Part shown: piece after piece, positions 59,381-64,000 of the stretch
How positions within the stretch are numbered: the stretch's first letter is position 1
Layout of the letters: the number at the start of each line of letters is the position of its first letter
From: Hydrogenophaga sp. 2FB
GTDB lineage: Bacteria; Pseudomonadota; Gammaproteobacteria; Burkholderiales; Burkholderiaceae_C
Assembly: GCF_005503365.1 (NCBI RefSeq)
Contig: NZ_SCML01000027.1
Coordinates: 21,050 to 85,049 of the forward strand
Direction: 5' to 3'
Length of the DNA stretch: 64,000 nt
Notes under the pieces: generated by a model
What the model was told of the DNA's origin: nothing
Seen by the model: only the letters and a program-made list of their open reading frames with translations
Databases searched by the model: none
Made by a program: the position numbers and the translations under genes

Positions 59381-60331
59381 ATGCGCAGGGCAAAAACATG
59401 CGAAGTGATCACGCCCCCCATGCCGAAGGCCGAGCCTTCTTCCGCGGTCCCCGCGAGCGCCACCGACATTCCTGACGATTGGCCAGCGCTGTGGCTGCAG
59501 ATGCTCCAGGCAGCCGCCTCGCCCCACCCAACGCAACGGCTGACCAACCCTTCCGGCCACAGTTGGGCGCTTGTAGGCCCGTTCAGCGAACGCAGTGTTG
59601 CCTTGTTCAAGCTCTACAAGCCGCTGCTCGATGCGCGCACGGCCCGGCTCGCATCGCCCTGGGTGGTGGCCCAGATGGGCCAGAGCCTGGATGGCTTCGT
59701 CGCCACCGCCACGGGCGACTCCTATTACGTCAATGGCCCACACGGCCTGCTGCACCTGCACCGCCTGCGCGCGCTGTGCGACGCGGTGATCGTCGGCGCG
59801 GGCACGGTGGCGATCGACAACCCGCAGCTCACCACACGCCGCGTGCCAGGGCCGCAACCGGTGCGGGTGGTGATGGACCCCTCGGCGCGGCTCGATGGCC
59901 AGTCCCGCGTGTTCCGCGATGGCCAGGCACCCAGCCTCTGGGTGTGCGATGCGCGCCATGCGCCGCAGGCCCGGGCGCGCCTGGGCGAACCGACGGGGAC
60001 TCAACCGGCCGAGGTGCTGGCGGTGGACGGCCTGCTCGACGACACCGCCATCTGCCGGCCGGAACGCGCCGTGGCCGCATTGGGCCAACGCGGCCTGCGC
60101 ATCCTGTTCGTGGAAGGCGGCGGCACGACGGTGTCGCGCTTCTTCAAGGCCGGCGTGCTGGACCGCCTGCACCTTGTGGTGGCCCCGGTGCTCATCGGCA
60201 ACGGCCGCCGCGGCCTGCAGGTGCCGGCACACGACGTGATGGCCGACTGCCCGCGCCCACGCGCGCGCACGCTGGCGCTGGGCGAAGACATGCTCTGGGA
60301 TCTGGACCTGCGCCCCGCTGCGCTTCAATGA
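59381..60331 (+). CDS. RibD C-terminal-domain (dihydrofolate reductase-fold) reductase
   Basis: The 316-residue protein has a poorly conserved N-terminal part (about 1-90) and a RibD_C domain (about 95-310; VVAQMGQSLDGFVATATGDSYYVNGPH, VIVGAGTVAIDNPQLTTR, ILFVEGGGTTVSRFFKAGVLD). It lacks the N-terminal zinc deaminase domain of RibD, so it is not a bifunctional riboflavin enzyme. It probably reduces a pyrimidine, pteridine or related heterocycle with NAD(P)H. It converges with the methyltransferase gene (7-bp overlap). Confidence 0.88.
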   Translation: MRRAKTCEVITPPMPKAEPSSAVPASATDIPDDWPALWLQMLQAAASPHPTQRLTNPSGHSWALVGPFSERSVALFKLYKPLLDARTARLASPWVVAQMGQSLDGFVATATGDSYYVNGPHGLLHLHRLRALCDAVIVGAGTVAIDNPQLTTRRVPGPQPVRVVMDPSARLDGQSRVFRDGQAPSLWVCDARHAPQARARLGEPTGTQPAEVLAVDGLLDDTAICRPERAVAALGQRGLRILFVEGGGTTVSRFFKAGVLDRLHLVVAPVLIGNGRRGLQVPAHDVMADCPRPRARTLALGEDMLWDLDLRPAALQ

Positions 60332-61158
60332 GGCGGCAAGGCCAGCAGATCGACATGCCCCACGCGCAGGCGGCTGTCGGCCACGGCGGCTTGCCGTCTT
60401 TCGCACCATGCCTGCAGCGTGGCCTGTGACGCCGGATCCTGCTCGCGCGCCGCGGCCGCCATGCCACCGATCAGCGCGCGCTGCAGTGCGGCGGCCTGCG
60501 GTTGTTCGTGGCCATCGAGCACCCAGTCGCTTGAAGTGGTGAACACGCGGTAGCCGGCAGCGCGCAACGCACGCCGGCAGGCCGCGATCGCGTCCGCGCC
60601 CAACGCTGGGCCAAACCCCTTGTCACGCCGCTGGTGGGCGCGAAAAAGGCGGTCCACGGTGGCGTCATGTGGGTCCTGCGGCGTCCATTGGTGCCTGCCA
60701 TCGACACTGAGCGCGAACAGCAGCGCCGCGCGCGCGGCGATGGCGTGGGCCACGAGCCGCTGCAGCCATTCGGCGCTCACCAGATCCAGCAGTGCCGAGG
60801 CCGTGACGAGGTGGGCCGCGTGCCAGGGCAAGGTATCGAGTTGCCGCGCGAGATCGGTCTGCTGGCGCACCGTGCTGGCCTGAAAACCGGCGCCCGAAAA
60901 ATCCCACGGAATGCGCCGCAGCAAAGCGGCATCGTGGTCCACCATCAACCACTGCTGCGGCCCGCCCAGCCGGGGCGCGAGCCAGCGCAGGTTGGCGCCG
61001 GTGCCGCAGGCCAGATCGATCACGCGCCAGGGCGAGCCCTGTGGCGGCGTCAGCCGGGACAGCAATTGCATACGCCCTGCAGCCCCGTTGCGCGCGGCGC
61101 TGTCGAAGGGTTCGCGTTGTTGAAGCCAATCGGCGCTGAAGGTCTCCTTGCGGCTCAT
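60325..61158 (-). CDS. SAM-dependent class I methyltransferase
   Basis: The 277-residue enzyme has the SAM-binding motif VIDLACGTGANLRWLAPRL, then MVDHDAALL (acidic ribose-binding turn) and a further Rossmann region including TASALLDLVSAEWLQRLV. The acceptor is unknown. Its ATG at 61158 overlaps the stop of the upstream glycosyltransferase by 4 bp (ATGA), so translation is coupled. The N-terminal SADWLQQREPFDSAARN matches the start expected for this type. Confidence 0.87.
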   Translation of the reverse strand: MSRKETFSADWLQQREPFDSAARNGAAGRMQLLSRLTPPQGSPWRVIDLACGTGANLRWLAPRLGGPQQWLMVDHDAALLRRIPWDFSGAGFQASTVRQQTDLARQLDTLPWHAAHLVTASALLDLVSAEWLQRLVAHAIAARAALLFALSVDGRHQWTPQDPHDATVDRLFRAHQRRDKGFGPALGADAIAACRRALRAAGYRVFTTSSDWVLDGHEQPQAAALQRALIGGMAAAAREQDPASQATLQAWCERRQAAVADSRLRVGHVDLLALPPH

Positions 61159-62204
61159 ACCACGCCTTCCAGCACCGCGGCAAAAAGCGCCGCTTGCTGC
61201 GGCCACGTGGGGAGTTGGCCCGCCGCTGCTCGAGCACCGGCGGCCAGGTGCTCGCGCAGCGCGGGTTCGGCAATGACCCGCGCCAGCGCAGCTTGCAAGC
61301 TCGGCACGTCGCCCGCAGGCACCTGCAGGCCTGCCGCGCTGGGCAGCGTGTGGGCCAAGGCGCCGCCGTCGGTGCACACCACCGGCAGCCCGTTCGCGAT
61401 GGCCTCGGCCACCACCATGCCGTAGCCCTCGTACAGCGAAGGCAGCACGAAGACGTCGGCCGCGCCGTAGTGCGCGTGCAGCGCCGCACCGGGCAGTTCG
61501 CCGTGCCAGACCACGCGCTCGCCCAGCGGCTGGGCTTGGGCCTGCAGGCGCGCGGCGGTGCCAGGGTCACGCTCGGCGCTGCCCACGAGGTGCAGCACCC
61601 ACGGCAGATGCACGAGGCCTTCCAGGGCCTGCAGCAGCACAGCGTGGCCCTTGCGGGGCGTGAGCGTGGCCACGCAGAGCAACTGCACCGGGCCGTCTGG
61701 GCGGGGACTGGGACGTGGCAACGAGGGATCCGTGCCAGGCTCCACCACGGCAATGTCGTCAGGGCGCACACCCAGGGCCACTACCTCGGCCGCCGTGCTG
61801 TGGCTGACCACGACTACCTGCCGCGCGAACTGCAGCGCCTGCGACTCGCTGGCCCGCAACTGCGCGCTGTCGTTCGCGCTCAGCCCCGTTTCCAGGTGCA
61901 GCGGGTGGTGCACCAGCGCCACCCAGCGCAGCCGCCCGGCGTGTGGACGCACGGCATCGGCCAGGCAACCGAAGGCCAGACCATCGGCGACCACCAGGGC
62001 GCCATCGGGCAAGGCGGCGATGCAGGCCGACGCGGCGGCGAGGTCGGGCGCACCGGGGTGCGGCCAGGTGCCGTGCAATTCGTGCACGTCCACCGACCAG
62101 CCCAGCTCCCTCAGCGCCAACACCAGCCGCCGGTCGTAGGTGTAGCCGCCGGTGGGTGTGTTCCAGTCGCCCGGAATCAGGATGTGGCAGGCGCGCACTG
62201 GCAT
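61155..62204 (-). CDS. Family 4 glycosyltransferase
   Basis: The 349-residue GT-B enzyme has TPTGGYTYDRRLVLALRELGWSV at the N-terminus (acceptor Rossmann domain), the hinge LLCVATLTPRKGHAVLLQALEGL, and the C-terminal donor site ERVVWHGELPGAALHAHYGAADVFVLPSLYEGYGMVVAEAIANGLPVV (Glu-x7-Glu). It should transfer a sugar from a nucleotide sugar with retention. Acceptor and sugar are unknown. It is coupled to the methyltransferase and 4 bp downstream of the PTPS-like gene. Confidence 0.9.
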   Translation of the reverse strand: MPVRACHILIPGDWNTPTGGYTYDRRLVLALRELGWSVDVHELHGTWPHPGAPDLAAASACIAALPDGALVVADGLAFGCLADAVRPHAGRLRWVALVHHPLHLETGLSANDSAQLRASESQALQFARQVVVVSHSTAAEVVALGVRPDDIAVVEPGTDPSLPRPSPRPDGPVQLLCVATLTPRKGHAVLLQALEGLVHLPWVLHLVGSAERDPGTAARLQAQAQPLGERVVWHGELPGAALHAHYGAADVFVLPSLYEGYGMVVAEAIANGLPVVCTDGGALAHTLPSAAGLQVPAGDVPSLQAALARVIAEPALREHLAAGARAAAGQLPTWPQQAALFAAVLEGVV

Positions 62205-62208
62205 ATGT

Positions 62209-62640
62209 TCAGGCGCCCTGCACCGGCAGTGCGCCTTCGTAGGCGGCCCAGGCCACGTGCGATTCGTGCAGCGTCACGCGCATGTGTTGCAGACCGCTGG
62301 ACGACGCGGTGGGTGCGGCGTGTGGCCCCATCGCGCCGGCGGCGATGCGCGCGGCGATGCGGTCGAAGACCACCCGCGCGAGAAATTCGGTGGTGGTGTT
62401 GCGGCCCTTGAACTCGGGCACCTCGTCCAGGTTGCGGAAGTTGAGCGCTGCGAGTTCATCGCGCAGCACCTGCGTGGCCAGGCCGATGTCGACCACGATG
62501 CCATCGGCGTCGAGCGCCTCGCGGCGCAGTTCGAGGTCGACCACGTAGGTGGCGCCGTGCATGCGCTGCGCGGGCCCGAACACCTCGCCCTGGAAGCTGT
62601 GGGCGATCATGAAATGGTCTCTGACGTTGACGGCGTACAT
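62209..62640 (-). CDS. Divergent 6-pyruvoyl tetrahydropterin synthase/QueD homologue
   Basis: The 143-residue protein has the PTPS fold pattern: FMIAHSF (His14), [33 protein letters not shown] and [15 protein letters not shown] (Glu before Ser and His). Unlike QueD and PTPS, the zinc/catalytic block CxxxHGH reads AxxxHGA: the catalytic Cys is Ala24 and the third zinc His is Ala30, leaving His14 and His28. It may therefore not perform the PTPS reaction. It lies between the alcohol dehydrogenase and glycosyltransferase genes. Confidence 0.85.
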   Translation of the reverse strand: MYAVNVRDHFMIAHSFQGEVFGPAQRMHGATYVVDLELRREALDADGIVVDIGLATQVLRDELAALNFRNLDEVPEFKGRNTTTEFLARVVFDRIAARIAAGAMGPHAAPTASSSGLQHMRVTLHESHVAWAAYEGALPVQGA

Positions 62641-62652
62641 CGGTGTGAAGTC

Positions 62653-63660
62653 CTAGGGTGGTGGGGGATAGTCGATGCGCTGGCACAGCGTGTCGGGCGC
62701 GTCGGGGCCAGCCAGGCGCGCGAGTACCCGCGGCAGTTCGGCGAACGGTGCGGTGTCGGTGATGAGTTGGTCCAGCACCGGTTCGGTGAGCAGCGAGAGC
62801 GCCAGTTCCAGCCGCTGGCGGTGGCTCCAGCGGTCACGTTGGCGCGCGGCGACATGGCCAACCTGCGAGCTTTTCAGCGTGAGCCGCTGCGAGTGAAAGG
62901 CCCCACCCAGCGGCACGCTGACGGGGCGGCTGCCATACCAGCTGAGTTCCAGCACAGTGGCCTCGAAGGCGGCCAGGCCCAGCGCGGTGGCCAGGCCGGC
63001 GGCCTGCGCGCTGGTGTGGATGACCAGATCGGCCTGGGGCTGCGCCTGCTCCGGCAGGGCAAAGCCCGCGCCGAGCGCGGCCGCGATGCCCGCGCGCGAC
63101 GGGTTCGTGTCCACCACCTGCACCGTGCCCTCGGGCAGGCGCGCGGCCAGCCAGGCCACCAGCAGGCCGAGCGTGCCACCGCCGACCACGGCAATGTGAT
63201 GGCCCGGGCTGGGGTTGGCGTCCCACAGCGCGTTGATGGCGGTTTCCAGGTGGGCGGCTAGCACGGCGCGTGGCGCGGGCACACCGGGCGGCAGCGGCAC
63301 CACCGCCGAGCCCGGCACCTGGAACACGGTCTGGTGCGGGAACAGGCTGAACACCGTGCGGCCCAGCAACTCGGGGGGGCCGGCCTCGACCACGCCCACG
63401 TTCACATAACCGTACTTCACCGGACCGGGAAACTCACCGGCCTGGAATGGCGCGCGCATGCGCTGCGCCTCGCTGGCCGGCACCTCGCCGCGAAACACCA
63501 GGCCTTCGGTGCCCCTGCTCACCCCGGTGTGCAGGGTGCGCACGCGCACCTCGCCCTCCGCCAGGGCGGGCAGCGTTTCGCTGCGGATCTCGGCCTGCCC
63601 GGGCGCGACGACCCAGCAGGCCTGGGCGGTTACCAGGGATGCATCAGCGACAAGGGACAT
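62653..63660 (-). CDS. Zinc-type (MDR) alcohol dehydrogenase-like oxidoreductase
   Basis: The 335-residue protein belongs to the medium-chain dehydrogenase family. The N-terminal GroES-like part (about 20-140) includes TLHTGVSRGTEGLVFRGEVP, and the Rossmann part (about 155-285) has the dinucleotide motif VVGGGTLGLLVAWLAARL. The usual Cys/His zinc ligands near residue 40 and His65 are not evident (GVSRGTEG replaces GICGTD), as in reductase-like relatives. I chose the ATG at 63660. It lies 12 bp upstream of the PTPS-like gene and is the likely first gene of this minus-strand unit. Confidence 0.87.
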   Translation of the reverse strand: MSLVADASLVTAQACWVVAPGQAEIRSETLPALAEGEVRVRTLHTGVSRGTEGLVFRGEVPASEAQRMRAPFQAGEFPGPVKYGYVNVGVVEAGPPELLGRTVFSLFPHQTVFQVPGSAVVPLPPGVPAPRAVLAAHLETAINALWDANPSPGHHIAVVGGGTLGLLVAWLAARLPEGTVQVVDTNPSRAGIAAALGAGFALPEQAQPQADLVIHTSAQAAGLATALGLAAFEATVLELSWYGSRPVSVPLGGAFHSQRLTLKSSQVGHVAARQRDRWSHRQRLELALSLLTEPVLDQLITDTAPFAELPRVLARLAGPDAPDTLCQRIDYPPPP

Positions 63661-63742
63661 GAACGAAAGGGCGAAAGTGGTGTCGGAGGAAGAGAGCGTG
63701 CATGATCGCCGAGAACCCGGTGCCTGACCACGGACGAACCCG

Positions 63743-64000
63743 ATGCCGATGAAAACCGCCAGCCCATCCCACGCCTCCCACAACGACCTGACGCAGGACG
63801 TCGGCGCCCTGCGCCGGGACGCCGCGCGCGACCTGATCGCGGTGGCCGCCGGGGTGGCGGCGCTCGCGTGGTTCATGGGCGACATGGCCGGTCTGGGCAT
63901 CGACTACCGCCTCAAGGCCCTGCTGGGCTTCGCGGCCGGCGCGGGGCTGGTCTGGCACGCGCTGCCCAGCCACCCCCACCCGCGTTTCGGCCCCGCCAAC
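63743..64000 (+). CDS. Probable CDP-alcohol phosphatidyltransferase, N-terminal part (cut by window edge)
   Basis: The open frame starts at ATG 63743 (or 63749) and runs off the window after 86 codons. It has a polar start, then two hydrophobic helices (about 32-48 and 60-75), then PHPRFGPAN. FGPAN followed by a helix is how integral membrane CDP-alcohol phosphatidyltransferases of similar clusters begin their catalytic domain, but the diagnostic DG(x)2AR motif lies beyond the edge. It is divergent from the dehydrogenase gene (82-bp gap). Confidence 0.5.
   Translation, partial: MPMKTASPSHASHNDLTQDVGALRRDAARDLIAVAAGVAALAWFMGDMAGLGIDYRLKALLGFAAGAGLVWHALPSHPHPRFGPAN

Overview
The window is GC-rich and gene-dense. 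Its content fits a betaproteobacterium of the Burkholderiales, most likely a Comamonadaceae member near Hydrogenophaga. The grounds are the Bug-type tricarboxylate binding protein beside a CaiB-type CoA-transferase, the fimT-pilV-pilW-pilX-pilY1-pilE minor pilin set, a TadA-dehalogenase fusion, and the codon use. This is inference from gene content, not a marker-gene placement. I see no rRNA, tRNA, CRISPR array, phage or intact insertion sequence.

Layout: (1) 1.1-19.5 kb, minus strand, is one long module. A 3659-residue protein with two animal-type haem peroxidase domains and many RTX calcium-binding repeats is followed by a 100-residue coiled-coil protein, a type I secretion ABC transporter, an HlyD-family adaptor, a Tat-exported multicopper oxidase, a SCO1/SenC copper chaperone and a TolC-family outer membrane protein. 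Exporter, giant substrate, secreted copper oxidase and copper-loading factor together suggest an extracellular or cell-surface oxidation system, of the kind implicated in Mn(II) oxidation by MopA-like peroxidases. A 46-residue leader ORF and two inverted repeats lie upstream of the giant gene. (2) 20.0-26.2 kb holds an iron-uptake locus: FecI-type sigma factor, FecR anti-sigma factor, TonB-dependent receptor with signalling domain, and a PepSY protein. Fur-box-like sites and two matching ECF promoter elements accompany it. (3) 26.2-30.7 kb has two hypothetical genes, an orphan Rieske protein behind a perfect 20-bp palindrome, and a divergent response regulator/hybrid kinase pair.

(4) 30.8-37.6 kb is a type IV pilus minor-pilin operon (pilE, fimT, pilV, pilW, pilX, pilY1 in transcription order), preceded by an AT-rich spacer. 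(5) 38.2-41.5 kb is a CoA-transferase and Bug-type binding protein with a divergent LysR regulator. (6) 41.6-45.8 kb is a polar amino acid ABC transporter operon with an embedded aspartoacylase-family deacylase. (7) 45.8-53.9 kb holds penicillin acylase, cyclase-FHA, LD-carboxypeptidase, TadA-dehalogenase fusion and NhaA genes.

(8) 53.9-57.0 kb holds two tandem OpgC-like acyltransferases and a convergent SGNH hydrolase. (9) 57.1-58.7 kb holds PaiB-like and universal stress proteins. (10) 58.8-64.0 kb holds a membrane protein, a RibD-C reductase, a SAM methyltransferase, a family 4 glycosyltransferase, a divergent QueD/PTPS homologue, an alcohol dehydrogenase and, cut by the window edge, a probable CDP-alcohol phosphatidyltransferase. 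The last set looks like an uncharacterised biosynthetic cluster, possibly for a pteridine-derived or lipid-linked glycoside.
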